Positions 1 to 11,000 of a stretch of DNA of 64,000 nt are shown here, one piece after another (positions within the stretch are counted from its first letter, which is position 1; each line of letters starts with the position of its first letter). A program made the position numbers and the translations under genes. The stretch comes from Evansella cellulosilytica DSM 2522 (GTDB lineage: Bacteria > Bacillota > Bacilli > Bacillales > Salisediminibacteriaceae), in assembly GCF_000177235.2 (NCBI RefSeq), contig NC_014829.1, positions 4,526,001 to 4,590,000 of the forward strand. The letters run 5' to 3'. Under the pieces are notes generated by a model. The model was not told the origin of the DNA, did no database searches, and saw only the letters and a program-made list of their open reading frames with translations.

Positions 1-199
1 AGGATCTCGGTTTATCATAAAACTCCCACCAATGACGCTTACGTCCATACAGATGATTAATCATTTCAAAAATGCCAACAATACCGCTTGCTAAGGAATA
101 TCGCTTCATACTACGCTTACCAATAAATATTAATGTAAGCCAAGGAATAATGATTAATGCTACATTGAATAGCGTGTGCCGCTTTGAGGTCATAGTCAT
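1..199 (-). CDS. Membrane protein, 3' end cut off by the window edge
   Basis: The minus strand is open from an ATG at 199 to the window edge, with AAGGAG about 8 nt upstream. The visible 66 residues begin MTMTSKRHTLFN and contain one clear membrane segment (VALIIIPWLTLIFIG), followed by a basic stretch and the motif HLYGRKRHWWEFY. Only the N-terminus is present, so family assignment is not possible; a small integral membrane protein is the most that can be said. The strong ribosome binding site and continuous reading frame support a real gene. Confidence 0.6.
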   Translation of the reverse strand, partial: MTMTSKRHTLFNVALIIIPWLTLIFIGKRSMKRYSLASGIVGIFEMINHLYGRKRHWWEFYDKPRS

Positions 200-363
200 A
201 GTGAATTCTCCTTACCTATTTGATACTTATAAATTGTCCATTGAGAATTTTAAAAATTCGTTTATTTTCTGACTATTTACTCTATATTAATACCAGTATT
301 TCCAGCTTTCTCCTTCAAAATCGACCATCCCTATTAACAAACAGATCGTACATCAAAATAAAA

Positions 364-413
364 AGAGGTAGTCTCAATAGGTATGGAAAAATCACCCATT
401 TGAGTCCACCTCT
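364..413 (-). terminator. Intrinsic terminator of the histidine kinase gene
   Basis: Imperfect inverted repeat AGAGGT...CCACCTCT. On the minus strand it is followed by TTTTTATTTT, and it touches the kinase stop codon. It shares sequence with five other hairpins in the window (GAGGTTGACTCAAAAGGT type). Confidence 0.65.
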
Positions 414-1633
414 TACTCTGTCGGTAATAATACCGTAATTGTTGTTCCAACGTTTAATTTGCTATTGATGTACATTTCCCCGTCATGCTCACCGATGATA
501 TTCATACTAATCATTAAGCCTAATCCGGTGCCATCTTCTTTCGTTGTATAAAAACGTTTACCTAAATTTTCGATCTTTTCCTCAGGTATTCCTTTCCCCT
601 GATCAATAAACGATATTTCCACTTTATCAAGCTTCTTTCTTACAGCTATTGTGATAACACCATTATGATCTTCCATTGCTTCTATTGCGTTTTTAATTAA
701 ATTTAGAAAAACTTGTTTTAGTTTATTTTGTTCACAGTCAATCAACATTTCTTCGTTGTCTTCTATTTTTAATGATATTTCTATGTTATGTAAGATTGCT
801 TGTGTATTGGCAATCGTTATCACAGTTCGAAGGAGGTGTACAATGTTTGTCGTTTCATACTCGTATTCTTTTGGTTTTGATAAAAGTAGAAGCTCATTTA
901 CAATGAGATTTATTCGTTCTAATTCAGATGCCATGATCTCTTTATACGGCTCCGCATTTTTATCTCGAGCACCTAACAATTGTAAAAATCCCATCAAGCT
1001 CGTTAACGGATTACGAATTTCGTGAGCAATACCGGCAGCTAGCTCTCCTATTACTGACAATTGTTCAGAATGACGGAGTTTTTTTTCATTTTCCTTTACA
1101 TTTGTTAAATCTTTAATAACGATGCCATAAACAGGCTCATTTTCGAATTCCATTTGCCTATGATGGAGTTTTACATCAATCCATTCGCCATCTACCCGAA
1201 GTAGCTTACCATTCATATTTCCATAAAGCTTTTTATTCAGTGATTGCCACCACTCATCATTTTTAAAAAAATCTTCAAATGGCTTTCCGACAACCATTTC
1301 TTTGCACGGAGCTGCTAATAATGCAAGACAATAATGATTTGCGTGGATTATTTTAGTTTTGTTAAATATCAGCATCGGCACGGGTATATGCTCATACAAA
1401 TTTTGATACTGATGCATGACGTTTTCCATTTCATTCATGTCACGAGCTTTATTTTTATTAGCTTTATTTAATCTATATAACTCGTACGCTATAAGTGCAA
1501 AAGCGATAAGTATTAGTATTATTGCAAATGTATTTCCTTCGAATAAAATAATACTTCCTATACTAAAAATCGCTATTGTACATATAACAAAGTAGTATAG
1601 CTCTTTCCTATACTTTTTTAATAGTTCGTACAT
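413..1633 (-). CDS. PAS-domain sensor histidine kinase (sporulation-kinase type)
   Basis: A membrane-bound sensor kinase of 406 aa. Two membrane segments lie in the first 60 residues, followed by a PAS domain (about 80-185). The phosphoacceptor box GIAHEIRNPLTSLMGF has its histidine near residue 204. The C-terminal HATPase has the N box (NLIKNAIEA) and G boxes (DQGKGIP, GTGLGL). This architecture is shared by the Bacillus Spo0A phosphorelay kinases such as KinB-E; the signal is unknown. I chose the ATG at 1633 because AAGGGG lies about 10 nt upstream; the ATG at 1654 has no Shine-Dalgarno. No response regulator lies nearby, which fits an orphan phosphorelay kinase. Feeding of Spo0F is inferred from family, not seen. 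Confidence 0.88.
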   Translation of the reverse strand: MYELLKKYRKELYYFVICTIAIFSIGSIILFEGNTFAIILILIAFALIAYELYRLNKANKNKARDMNEMENVMHQYQNLYEHIPVPMLIFNKTKIIHANHYCLALLAAPCKEMVVGKPFEDFFKNDEWWQSLNKKLYGNMNGKLLRVDGEWIDVKLHHRQMEFENEPVYGIVIKDLTNVKENEKKLRHSEQLSVIGELAAGIAHEIRNPLTSLMGFLQLLGARDKNAEPYKEIMASELERINLIVNELLLLSKPKEYEYETTNIVHLLRTVITIANTQAILHNIEISLKIEDNEEMLIDCEQNKLKQVFLNLIKNAIEAMEDHNGVITIAVRKKLDKVEISFIDQGKGIPEEKIENLGKRFYTTKEDGTGLGLMISMNIIGEHDGEMYINSKLNVGTTITVLLPTE

Positions 1634-1688
1634 ACATGAAAAACCCCTTATCATTGTAAAAGTTACTGATTGGCGACATCAACGATAC

Positions 1689-1741
1689 AAAAAAATAAAA
1701 ATGGCCTAACTTCATAATTAAAAAAATTAAGAAGTTAGGCC
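1689..1741 (-). terminator. Intrinsic terminator downstream of the DUF2294 gene
   Basis: Perfect 11-bp stem GGCCTAACTTC/GAAGTTAGGCC (1703-1741). On the minus strand it is followed by ATTTTTATTTTTTT. It separates the DUF2294 gene from the kinase. A near-identical hairpin lies at 3697-3728. Confidence 0.85.
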
Positions 1742-1795
1742 ACGCTAGGCATATACCAATTAAATGATACTTCCTCACATTTACCTATGTAATCA

Positions 1796-2476
1796 TTATC
1801 TAATAATGAAACACATGATTGACTTATCTTCTTTAAAATCCCAGTCAATAAATAAATCTAGTACGTGTGTTCCGAAAATATTAGTAAAGTTAGCATCTCG
1901 ATGGAAATAGCTTTTTTCTAAGTTATCTTTCGTTATTTTTAGTTCCTCCTGATAGCCTTTTTGAATTAATGCCTTTTCTATAAGGATTAAAATACCGATT
2001 CGCTCGACAATAATTATATTCTCAGAAAGCGGAACCGTCATTATTTTATCAGGTGTTTTTTGAACGATTGCTGTTATACGGGAAATTTCATCTTCAAGCA
2101 TTTTTAAATTAAATGATGGTTTATGTTGATGTTTCTCGACAGATTTATCCAATATTAAAGTCATCATTCCAGAGTTGTTAGAAAAGTTCCAGTCGTGAAA
2201 CATCTCTAAAACTTCGACGTCTAAACTGACTTGAACGACACCTTTAAGCTCTTCCAGAATATGACCAATAATGACTTGTCTTGTATGATCAACAAATTTG
2301 TCTTGTCCCTTTTCAAGAAGAACTTCCTCCATTGGTGAGATAAACCCTCTAATAAAAAGCACGAGATAGTTGCTGCTAATGGTAGCGTGACAAGATTCTG
2401 GTCCTCGTCCAAATTTTTGTCGCAGTATCTTACTAGTATAACTACTAATTTTCGTTGCCTTTTCTTGTATATTCAC
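1796..2476 (-). CDS. DUF2294 domain protein (two tandem domains), copy B
   Basis: A soluble protein of about 226 aa with two tandem DUF2294-like halves. The first carries the hallmark GRGPESC, then SPMEEVLLEKG; the second is more diverged (VQKTPDKI...IEKALIQKGY). Each half ends in a W-D/N-F strand motif (DWNFSNNSG, DWDFKEDKS). DUF2294 proteins are common in Bacillaceae and have no agreed function. The frame stays open to 2551, but that start would add a hydrophobic leader with no ribosome binding site. The GTG at 2476, preceded by AGAAAGAAG, gives a length matching its neighbour, so I prefer it with modest certainty; an ATG at 2521 is the alternative. It is a paralogue of the gene at 2674-3369 on the same strand. 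Confidence 0.75.
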   Translation of the reverse strand: MNIQEKATKISSYTSKILRQKFGRGPESCHATISSNYLVLFIRGFISPMEEVLLEKGQDKFVDHTRQVIIGHILEELKGVVQVSLDVEVLEMFHDWNFSNNSGMMTLILDKSVEKHQHKPSFNLKMLEDEISRITAIVQKTPDKIMTVPLSENIIIVERIGILILIEKALIQKGYQEELKITKDNLEKSYFHRDANFTNIFGTHVLDLFIDWDFKEDKSIMCFIIR

Positions 2477-2673
2477 CTTAACACTTCTTTCTGAAGGGAA
2501 AACATAAAGAATTACTGCCATGAAAAACAATAATCCATTTAAGCATACCATATGTTATAGTACGTATGGAGATTATTTAAATATTTTCCAAAAAATAAAC
2601 TTATTTTCCCATTTTATTGATACACATAGTATAGTCAATAAATTGAGATTTATTTCACATTCAAAATTATTTT

Positions 2674-3369
2674 TTACTCTTTCAATAAAAAGATATATTT
2701 TTTATTTATTGAGTAATCCCAAATCGTATACACTTCATTAATGAATATAGGAAATTCTTCGTGCAATTTACCCTTTAATGAATCGAAATTTTTACTAGCT
2801 TCTATGGAATAAGAGCGGAGAAGATCACAATGTCCTTTATTATACAAGTGCCTTTCAATTGGTAGCATGACATTTTTGCATTCGATAATATAAACGTTCT
2901 CATTGTACTTATAAAACTTCATTTCAGAAGGTGCTTTACAAATATTTGTATAAATCTCTTTCATCTTAACCATTACATATTCCTTCATACCATTTTCCAT
3001 TACGTTAAGCTTTATTAGCGGTAACTGATTATTGTAAAACAATATAATACCAGTGTTTGTTTCATAATCCCATTCATGTACGAAACTATTAATATCTAAG
3101 TTTACTGCCTTTTTAATCTCATGTTTAAATTGCTCAAAAATAGCCTCTAAAATGACTGAACGGTATTTATAGGCTAAAGTCACCTCATTTCTTTGTATTA
3201 AAACTTCTTCTGCAGGCGTTTTAAAATGACGAACGTGAGCAAGCATCATCCCTTTTTCCATTGTAATGACACAGGAATCTGGACCTTTACCATACTTTTG
3301 TTTAATTAGTTTACTCATTTGACTACTTAGGAACGTCAACTGTTCCTGTCTTCCATTTTGCCTTATCAT
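2674..3369 (-). CDS. DUF2294 domain protein (two tandem domains), copy A
   Basis: Paralogue of the downstream gene, 231 aa, with the same double-domain layout. GKGPDSC is followed by TPAEEVLIQRN in the first half; CKAPSEMKF is followed by MLPIERHLYNKG in the second. Each half ends in a WDY motif (HEWDYETNTG, TIWDYSINK). No membrane segment or signal peptide is seen. AGGAGG lies 2 nt from the ATG at 3378 but about 11 nt from the ATG at 3369, so the latter is chosen. The two paralogues probably arose by gene duplication and lie about 200 nt apart in the same orientation, so they could be co-transcribed. The function is unknown. Confidence 0.78.
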   Translation of the reverse strand: MIRQNGRQEQLTFLSSQMSKLIKQKYGKGPDSCVITMEKGMMLAHVRHFKTPAEEVLIQRNEVTLAYKYRSVILEAIFEQFKHEIKKAVNLDINSFVHEWDYETNTGIILFYNNQLPLIKLNVMENGMKEYVMVKMKEIYTNICKAPSEMKFYKYNENVYIIECKNVMLPIERHLYNKGHCDLLRSYSIEASKNFDSLKGKLHEEFPIFINEVYTIWDYSINKKYIFLLKE

Positions 3370-3378
3370 AACTCCCAT

Positions 3379-3696
3379 TTCCTCCTGAACAATTCCTTCC
3401 TACCTATAAAAAACTGAAGTACAAACACTATTTATTAAAATAAAAGCTATTGTTGATTTTAGCTTAATGATACTCGCTATTCTCGAGCGGTTGGTGAGTC
3501 CTCAAAGCTATGAAGCTAGTCGTTTCAATCTTTTGAAAGACTACTATAAATCGGTTTCTCATAATAGTCGCGCAACGAATAGTCTAAAGGCACTTTTAAA
3601 ATTGTTTTGTACTAGTGGCCTCATCTCCACTCCCGTAAGGGTATCTCGCCTTTCGCAAAAATCAACATTGTCCTTTAACAGAGCCAAAATAAAAAA
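3379..3696. other. Gene-less stretch with a possible decayed mobile palindromic element
   Basis: No credible gene is present. A segment from about 3448 to 3685 is bounded by an inverted TGTTGATTTT / AAAATCAACA. It contains GC-rich blocks (CTCGAGCGGTTGGTGAG; CTCCACTCCCGTAAGGG) unlike the AT-rich flanks. This resembles the small palindromic intergenic elements of Bacillaceae, but no transposase or target duplication is visible. Confidence 0.3.
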
Positions 3697-3728
3697 TGGC
3701 CTAACCTCATAATAATGAAGTTAGGCCA
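3686..3728 (-). terminator. Terminator-like hairpin, twin of the one at 1703
   Basis: TGGCCTAAC(C)TC pairs with GAAGTTAGGCCA and is followed on the minus strand by a T-rich run. It has no obvious gene upstream of it, so it may be a relic of a lost gene copy or a mobile terminator. Confidence 0.6.
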
Positions 3729-4238
3729 TGGTTAAGACGCAACTGATCGATTACCAACTGTTCTTCCATTTACCGTCATTTTGTTTTATATGTATAGTGC
3801 TTCATTTGTATGTATATGAAGAATAGTGATTAATATGATCAATGACTGCTAGACATCAATCTTTTTTATTTTAACATATATTGCGTAGTCAAACAATAAT
3901 TAACCTATGGCCACATCTCATCAACTAGTAACATTTATAATGCATACTCGCCCTAGAAAATGAAATGATGATCACTTCTTATAGTCTATTTAATTTTTTC
4001 ATTTATTAATTATACAAGTACCACCTTAAAAATAGTTTAAAACCACAAATTTATCAAATTATAAAAATATTTTTTAGAGGTTTTTCCTTCTGAGTCAACC
4101 TCTCTTTCATCAAGGATCCAAATATAAGGAAAACCTTTCATCATGTCAATGAAAGGTTTCCTTGTCATTATATTCTTGGTGTCTTTTAACACTTTCAGTT
4201 TTAAGAACAGACAGCCACGAACGCGATTTTTTTCACTC
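3729..4238. other. Gene-less AT-rich interval downstream of argH
   Basis: No open frame with a ribosome binding site is seen. It holds a decayed copy of the GAGGTTGACTC hairpin family (4076-4103) and a long hairpin, AAGGAAAACCTTTCAT paired with ATGAAAGGTTTCCTT (4127-4163). The latter lies about 75 nt past the argH stop and is its likely terminator, although the following T-run is weak. Confidence 0.55.
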
Positions 4239-5624
4239 TTATCCTTTAACGTTGTTCAATGCTTCTTTGGCTAATATGATTTGTTGCTTTACTTGTTTTG
4301 GCGCTGTTCCACCGTAGCTATTTCTTGCCCCTACAACATGCTCTGGTGTAAGTACCTCGTATATATCATCTTCAAATAATTCATGAAACTGCTTATATTC
4401 TTCTAGCGATAGCTCCAGTAAAAACTTTTTCTTTTCGATTGCATATAAAACCGTTTTACCAATAACTTCATGAGCATCTCTAAAAGGCAATCCTTTTGTA
4501 ACGAGGTAATCTGCTATATCTGTTGCGTTTGAATAATCATGATTAACGGCACTTCTCATTTTTTCAACATTTACGACCATCGTTTCAATCATCGGTGCTA
4601 AAAGCTGCAGGGAGCCTTCAAGTGTTTCAACAGTATCAAACATTCCCTCCTTATCTTCTTGCATATCTTTGTTGTATGCCAACGGGAGCCCTTTTAATAC
4701 TGTTAATAATCCCATTAAGTTACCATATACACGCCCTGTTTTTGCGCGTAACAGCTCTGGAACGTCCGGGTTTTTCTTTTGTGGCATGATGCTTGAGCCA
4801 GTGCAGAACGAGTCATCAAGCTCAACAAACTGAAACTCTTGGCTACTCCAAATGACGAGCTCTTCTGAAAGTCTTGAAATGTGCATCATTAAAATCGAAG
4901 CAGTGGATAAAAATTCAAGAATAAAGTCTCGATCACTCACTGCATCCATACTATTTGGATATACATGTGCAAAGCCTAATAGCTCAGCCACACGCTCTCT
5001 ATCAATTGGAAAAGTAGTACCTGCTAGAGCACCTGCTCCTAATGGCAGCCAATTTACTCTTTCTAAACTATCGAGTAGTCTCCCTTTATCTCGTTCTAGC
5101 ATCCAAAAATAGGCGAGTAAGTGGTGGGCAAATGAAATTGGCTGCGCACGCTGAAGATGTGTATACCCTGGAATAATAGTGTCTACATTTTTTTCAGCTT
5201 GTTCTATGATAGCAGCTTGAACCGCTTCTACTAAACTAATGATTTCAACAGTATGGTTTTTTAAATATAAATGCATATCTGTTGCGACTTGGTCATTCCT
5301 ACTTCTCCCAGTATGCAACTTTCCTCCGACTGGTCCAATTTCATCAATTAGAAACTTCTCAATATTCATATGAATATCTTCGTTTGCAACAGAGTATGTA
5401 AGCTCTCCATTTTCTAGCTTTTCCTTCACCTTTTGTAAGCCTTGTTTAATTTTATCGGCATCCTCTTTGGAGATAATATTGCATTCTCCTAGCATTTGCA
5501 CGTGTGCTATGCTTCCTTCTATATCTTCGTGTGCAAGCTTTTGGTCAAATGATATTGATGCTGTAAGCTCTTCTACTAATTTATTCGTTTCCTTCGTGAA
5601 TCTTCCGCCCCAAAGTTTAGACAT
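4239..5624 (-). CDS. argH: Argininosuccinate lyase
   Basis: Cleaves argininosuccinate to arginine and fumarate, the last step of arginine synthesis; cytosolic homotetramer. At 461 aa it is the usual family length. It has the fumarase/aspartase superfamily signature [15 protein letters not shown] (about residues 278-292), the N-terminal LWGGRF and the [13 protein letters not shown] block that binds substrate. AAGGAG sits 9 nt before the ATG. It is the last gene of the arginine cluster, 96 nt after argG, with a terminator-like hairpin in between that may lower its expression. Identification is secure. Confidence 0.97.
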   Translation of the reverse strand: MSKLWGGRFTKETNKLVEELTASISFDQKLAHEDIEGSIAHVQMLGECNIISKEDADKIKQGLQKVKEKLENGELTYSVANEDIHMNIEKFLIDEIGPVGGKLHTGRSRNDQVATDMHLYLKNHTVEIISLVEAVQAAIIEQAEKNVDTIIPGYTHLQRAQPISFAHHLLAYFWMLERDKGRLLDSLERVNWLPLGAGALAGTTFPIDRERVAELLGFAHVYPNSMDAVSDRDFILEFLSTASILMMHISRLSEELVIWSSQEFQFVELDDSFCTGSSIMPQKKNPDVPELLRAKTGRVYGNLMGLLTVLKGLPLAYNKDMQEDKEGMFDTVETLEGSLQLLAPMIETMVVNVEKMRSAVNHDYSNATDIADYLVTKGLPFRDAHEVIGKTVLYAIEKKKFLLELSLEEYKQFHELFEDDIYEVLTPEHVVGARNSYGGTAPKQVKQQIILAKEALNNVKG

Positions 5625-5664
5625 GAGTTGATTCTCCTTTTCTATTTCATTGTTTCGTTATAGT

Positions 5665-5695
5665 AAAAACAGTAGGAAGTGAATTCTCCCTACTG
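5665..5695 (-). terminator. Hairpin with U-run between argG and argH (partial terminator?)
   Basis: CAGTAGG pairs with CCTACTG, and on the minus strand this is followed by TTTTT. A 7-bp stem suggests partial read-through into argH. Confidence 0.5.
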
Positions 5696-5720
5696 TCTTA
5701 TACGAGACGAGACGCTTATG

Positions 5721-6986
5721 CTAACCTAAAATCTTTGAGCTTTTCTCTGCCTTGTGGGATATATATTCTTCTTTTAACGTATTTGCTGTCTTCGTTTCGT
5801 TTACTTCGGAGTAAACCTTTGTCGTTAAACCCCATAGCTTAATGAAGCCTACTGCCGCGTTATGATCGAAAGCGTCGCCTTTAGAGTATGTTGCAAGCTC
5901 TTCGTTGTATAAGCTGTTATCGGATTTTCTTGCAACAACATCAAAGTTTCCTTTATGAAGCTTCACTTTAATTGTACCAGAAACGACCTTTTGTGTTTCA
6001 TTTACAAATGCATCTAGCGCTTGCTTTAACGGTGAATACCAAAGACCATCGTAAATCATTTGTGTCATTTGCTGATCAACTTGTGTTTTAAATTGTGTTA
6101 CTTCACGAGGTAAAGTTAAAAATTCAAGCTCTTTATGCGCTTTAATTAAAATAAGTGCTGCTGGTGTTTCATACACTTCACGCGATTTAATCCCTACTAA
6201 TCGGTTTTCAATGTGATCGATTCTTCCTACGCCATGCTTTCCACCAATTTCATTCAACGTTTCAATAAGCTCTACTAATGGAAGCTCTTTTCCGTTTAAA
6301 GCAACTGGCTCGCCGTTTTTAAATTCAATGTCAACATATTCTGCATCATCAGGTGTCATAGAAATTGGTGCAGTCCAATCAAAAGCTCCTTCTGGCGCTT
6401 CTACCCAAGGATCCTCTAGTACACCAGCTTCACATGCTCTTCCCCAAATATTCGCATCAATTGAATATGGATTTTCTAACGTTGCAGGAACTGGAATTCC
6501 TTTTTCTTCTGCATAAGCAATCTCTTCATCACGCGTCATTCCCCATTCACGGACAGGTGCAATCACCTCTAAATTCGGGTTTAACGCTTGAATAGATACT
6601 TCAAAGCGCACTTGGTCATTCCCTTTTCCTGTACAACCGTGTGCGACAGCAACTGCTCCCTCTTGTTCTGCAACTTCCACTAATAGTTTAGAAATGAGAG
6701 GACGAGAAAGAGCAGAAGACAATGGATATTTCCCTTCATATAAGCAGTTCGCTTTCAATGCAGGTAACACGTATTCCTTCGCTAATAGTTCCTTTGCATC
6801 GACCATAATTGCTTTTACAGCACCAACATCGAGCGCTTTATTTTTAATTGCTTCAAAATCCTTTTTCTCTCCAACGTCGAGCCCTAGTGCGATTACATCA
6901 TAGCCGTACTGCTCTTGGATCCATTTAATTGAAACTGAAGTATCTAAACCACCGGAATACGCTAATACTACTTTTCCCTTACTCAT
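5721..6986 (-). CDS. argG: Argininosuccinate synthase
   Basis: Joins citrulline and aspartate using ATP to give argininosuccinate. The N-terminal PP-loop [13 protein letters not shown] binds ATP; the [13 protein letters not shown] block and the [16 protein letters not shown] region are typical of the family. Its 421 aa match the type with a C-terminal extension, as in Bacillus. The frame opens at 6992, but GGGGAG is only 2 nt from that ATG and 8 nt from the ATG at 6986 (MSKGKVV), so the latter is preferred. It follows argF by about 70 nt and likely belongs to the same transcript, with a possible extra ArgR site in the gap. Confidence 0.96.
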   Translation of the reverse strand: MSKGKVVLAYSGGLDTSVSIKWIQEQYGYDVIALGLDVGEKKDFEAIKNKALDVGAVKAIMVDAKELLAKEYVLPALKANCLYEGKYPLSSALSRPLISKLLVEVAEQEGAVAVAHGCTGKGNDQVRFEVSIQALNPNLEVIAPVREWGMTRDEEIAYAEEKGIPVPATLENPYSIDANIWGRACEAGVLEDPWVEAPEGAFDWTAPISMTPDDAEYVDIEFKNGEPVALNGKELPLVELIETLNEIGGKHGVGRIDHIENRLVGIKSREVYETPAALILIKAHKELEFLTLPREVTQFKTQVDQQMTQMIYDGLWYSPLKQALDAFVNETQKVVSGTIKVKLHKGNFDVVARKSDNSLYNEELATYSKGDAFDHNAAVGFIKLWGLTTKVYSEVNETKTANTLKEEYISHKAEKSSKILG

Positions 6987-7026
6987 GTTCATTTCTCCCC
7001 TTTGAACGAATTAATATCTAGCTTGT

Positions 7027-7040
7027 CGTATTTTTATGCA
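7027..7040 (-). promoter_or_regulatory. Possible secondary ARG box upstream of argG
   Basis: On the minus strand TGCATAAAAATACG matches the Bacillus ARG box TGAATAAAAATTCA at 11 of 14 positions. No convincing -35/-10 pair accompanies it, so a separate argGH promoter is uncertain. Confidence 0.3.
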
Positions 7041-7056
7041 TTTACATTTAAAAAAA

Positions 7057-8034
7057 TTAGTCCTTCATCAAGACTTTTAAAAGTGCCTTTTGTGCATGTA
7101 GTCTATTTTCTGCTTCATCAAAAACTACGGAGTGTGTTCCATCAATGATTTCTGCTGTTACTTCTTCTTCACGATGTGCTGGTAAGCAATGTAAAAAAAT
7201 GAAATCATCCTTCGCATGCTTACAAAGGTTACTATTTACTTGAAACGGCTTAAAAGCATTGATTCTTTCTTCCTGTTCGTCTTCCTGCCCCATACTCGCC
7301 CACACGTCTGTCACAACAACATCTGCGTCCTTCACTGCTTCAATTGGGTCGTTTGTAAAAGAGATCGAACTATTTTGCTTTTCTGCGTCAGCGTTAGCCC
7401 CTTTAAGTATGTCTGCATTCGGTTCATATGCATTTGGACTTGCAATAGCGATATTCATACCGACCTTTGCAGCACCTTCAATTAAGGAGTGTGCGACATT
7501 ATTATTTCCGTCTCCAATATAGCAAAGTTTAAGTCCTTTTAGTTTACCTTTATGTTCTAAAATCGTCAAGAGATCTGCCAAAACTTGTGCAGGATGATGT
7601 AAGTCTGTTAAGCCATTGATGACAGGGATTGTCGCGTGCTCTGCAAGCTCCTCTACCTTTTCATGTTCAAATGTTCTTATCATGATGCCATTCACGTATC
7701 TCGACAGTACTTTTGCTGTGTCATGGATGCTTTCCCCTCGACCTAATTGAATGTCTTTACTACTCAAAAATATCGCGTGCCCTCCAAGCTGAAGCATCCC
7801 TACTTCAAAAGATACTCTCGTTCTTGTTGACGATTTTTCAAAGATCATCCCTAGCGTTTTTCCTTGTAGGTCTGTTTGGGGAATTCCTTGCTTCTGCTTT
7901 TGCTTTAAATCAATCGCTTCCTCTAGTAAAAAAAGAATATCTTCTGTTTCAAGCTCCGCGAGGGTTAAGAAATCTTTCCCTCGCAGCTTTTGTTCTATCA
8001 TTGCTTTATCCTCTAATTTTTTTGTAGTTGGCAT
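7057..8034 (-). CDS. argF: Ornithine carbamoyltransferase
   Basis: Transfers the carbamoyl group to ornithine to form citrulline. Carbamoyl-phosphate binding motif [10 protein letters not shown], substrate motifs HPAQVLADL and FLHCLPAHR (the HCLP cysteine that binds ornithine) are all present. It has 325 aa with a short N-terminal extension before [19 protein letters not shown] precedes the ATG at 8034, so the extension is probably translated. It overlaps the carB 3' end by 22 nt, consistent with translational coupling and with use of the carbamoyl phosphate made by CarAB. Confidence 0.96.
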   Translation of the reverse strand: MPTTKKLEDKAMIEQKLRGKDFLTLAELETEDILFLLEEAIDLKQKQKQGIPQTDLQGKTLGMIFEKSSTRTRVSFEVGMLQLGGHAIFLSSKDIQLGRGESIHDTAKVLSRYVNGIMIRTFEHEKVEELAEHATIPVINGLTDLHHPAQVLADLLTILEHKGKLKGLKLCYIGDGNNNVAHSLIEGAAKVGMNIAIASPNAYEPNADILKGANADAEKQNSSISFTNDPIEAVKDADVVVTDVWASMGQEDEQEERINAFKPFQVNSNLCKHAKDDFIFLHCLPAHREEEVTAEIIDGTHSVVFDEAENRLHAQKALLKVLMKD

Positions 8035-11000
8035 AACGGCACCTCTTCATTCCCATTTTTTATATATGCAAGATAGTCACCTAACGTTCTTGGTATTTCG
8101 ATCGTTTCTTTTTGTTCAAATGCATCAATCCACGGCTTCAATGTATCGTTACTCGTAAAATACGGCACTTGATAACGAACCGCTAGCTCCCTAATGTAAA
8201 AACCGATTTTTTCCCCGTCACGGCCTTCATTTGGTATATTTAACACGATTGTAGGTGTCGTTTTTTTCCAGAAGTCATGTAAAAGCACTTTCTCTTTATT
8301 AATAGCTTCTGCATGTATCCCTTTCTCCTGTAAAAACGTCACTGTCCCCTCTGTCCCAATAATAGCATAACCATTTTTCACAAATGATTGAATATACGCT
8401 ACACTTTCGTCTTTTGCTCGATCAGAAATTGAACAAAAAAGCACTTTATTATCTTCGTTTTTGTTTACGTTGTTTAAGGCTAAAGCCTTAGAAAATGCTT
8501 CTTCTATCGTTAGTCCTAACCCTAACGTTTCACCTGTTGATTTCATTTCTGGGCCAAGAACGTGATCAACACCCTTTAGCTTACTCGCAGAAAATATAGG
8601 TGCCTTAACAGAATAATATTGAGGTTCTTGGAGTAACCCTAGCACTTCGCTTAAGTCTGTTAACGAATCGCCTAATTGAACGTTTGTTGCCCACTCAATC
8701 ATTGGAACGCCTGTAACTTTACTCATGATCGGAACTGTTCGGGAAGACCTAGGATTTACCTCTAATACATAAACTGTCTCGTCATGAACAACGTATTGAA
8801 TATTCATCATACCAACGATCGGCAGTGCCTTCGCTATTCTTTCCCCGTATTTAATCACCATTTCCTTCGTATGCTCACCGATAGTGATTGGTGGGAATAA
8901 GGCGACACTATCTCCTGAATGGACACCTGCTTTTTCTAAGTGTTCAAAGATCCCTGGGACGACGATAGATTCCCCATCACTAATGACGTCTATTTCACAT
9001 TCAAGACCTGGTAAGTATTTATCTACAAGTAACGGCCAGCTTCGCTCACTACCATCTTCGATAATTCGGTGCAAATATTTGTTCAGCTCATAATCGTTAT
9101 AACAAATAAACATTGATTGTCCGCCAATGACATAAGAAGGTCGAATTAATACGGGATACTCTAACTCATTCGCTGACTTCAAAAGTTGATCCGGATTCGA
9201 AATCGTTTTTCCTGCTATATGCGGGATGTCTAGGTCGTTTAAAAGTGCATAAAATTGTTCTCTATCTTCTAGCTTATCTATCACTTCATTTGATGTACCT
9301 AGAACTTTAACACCTTCAGCCTCTAGCTCATTCGCTAAATTAATCGCAGTTTGCCCACCAAATTGCACGAGTACTCCTTCTACTTTTTCCTTTTCTACGA
9401 CAGCTAATATATCCTCCAACGCTAGTGGCTCGAAATATAATCTATCTGCAATAGAATAGTCGGTACTCACTGTTTCTGGGTTATTATTCATGACGATTGC
9501 TTCATAGCCTTTTTTCTTCACAGCCTTGGCTGCATGCACAGAGCAATAGTCGAACTCGATCCCTTGACCGATACGAATCGGACCAGAGCCAATGACCAAT
9601 ACTTTCTTTTTATTCGTTGAAGTCTCTACTTCATCGGCCCCACGGTAAGTAGAATAATAGTATGGCGTAATCGCATCAAATTCAGCTGCGCAAGTATCCA
9701 CAAGCTTGTAGCCTCGTTTTACGTGAAGCTGCTTCAGCTTTTGCCTCACTTCTTTTTCCGTGATGGAAAAAATTTCAGCAATTCGTTTATCCCCTACGTT
9801 AAGGTGCTTTGCTTTTTTGATTAACTCATCAGGTACAATTTCCCATTGGTACGTAGCTAGCTCACTTTCACAAGTGACGATATTTTTTACTTTCGTTAAG
9901 AACCAGCGATCGATCTCTGTTAGCATCGCTATTTGTTCAATCGTGTATCCTCTACGGAAAGCTTCCGCAATGGCAAATAGCCTTAAATCCGTTGGCTTTA
10001 TTAATAATGCCTCGATTTCTTCTGATGTTTTATTTCGTACAGCCGGCAAATATAAACTATGCGCCTTCATTTCCATCGATCGAAGAGCTTTATTTAGCGC
10101 ACCTTCAAAGGAACGATCTATTGCCATTACTTCCCCAGTAGCCTTCATTTGTGTACCTAGTGATCGATCACCCTCCGAAAATTTATCAAATGGAAAACGA
10201 GGTAGCTTTGCAACGATATAGTCAATCGCAGGCTCAAATGAAGCATACGTGTTTCCTGTTATCGGATTTAATATTTCATCTAAATGGTATCCTATCGCGC
10301 ACTTTGTTGCTATTCTTGCAATCGGATAGCCAGTTGCTTTCGATGCTAATGCCGAAGAACGACTCACTCTTGGATTTACTTCAATAATGTAATACTGATT
10401 CGATTGCGGCTCTAATGCAAACTGAATATTACATCCACCAACGACATTTAATGCCCTTATTACCTTCAATGAGGAGTCTCGGAGCATTTGATATTGAACG
10501 TCAGATAACGTTTGTGATGGTGCTACAACGATAGAATCGCCTGTATGGACACCGACAGGGTCCATGTTTTCCATATTACAAACGATTGTGCACGTATCAT
10601 TTTCATCGCGCATCACTTCATATTCTACTTCTTTCCAGCCTTTAATACTTTTTTCAATTAAAACTTGATGAATAGGGCTTAACGTTAACCCTTGCTTCAA
10701 AATCGCCTCAAGCTCTTCATCATTTGTTGCAAACCCTCCGCCAGCACCACCTAACGTATATGCCGGGCGAATAATGACTGGATAACCTATTTCTTTTACA
10801 AAATGAAAACCAGATTCCATATCTTCAATAATAGAAGACTCTGGAATTGGTTCACCAATTTCTAGCATAAGGTTTCTAAATTTTTCTCTGTCTTCCCCTT
10901 TTTGAATAGATTGTACCGATGTTCCGAGTAATGTAACATCATATTTATCTAAAATGCCACTTTCATATAGTTCGACCGTTAAGTTTAAGCCAGTTTGCCC

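Noticed and set aside
2477-2551. Hydrophobic N-terminal extension of the second DUF2294 protein as a membrane anchor
   Set aside because: Its paralogue lacks it and neither upstream ATG has a Shine-Dalgarno, so it is more likely untranslated leader.
3379-3696. Complete insertion sequence
   Set aside because: Only a short inverted motif and GC-rich blocks are present, with no transposase frame on either strand.
3467-3712. 81-aa plus-strand frame
   Set aside because: No ribosome binding site; it runs through a palindromic element and a terminator.
9760-10221. 153-aa plus-strand frame inside carB
   Set aside because: Antisense shadow of a secure gene, with no ribosome binding site.
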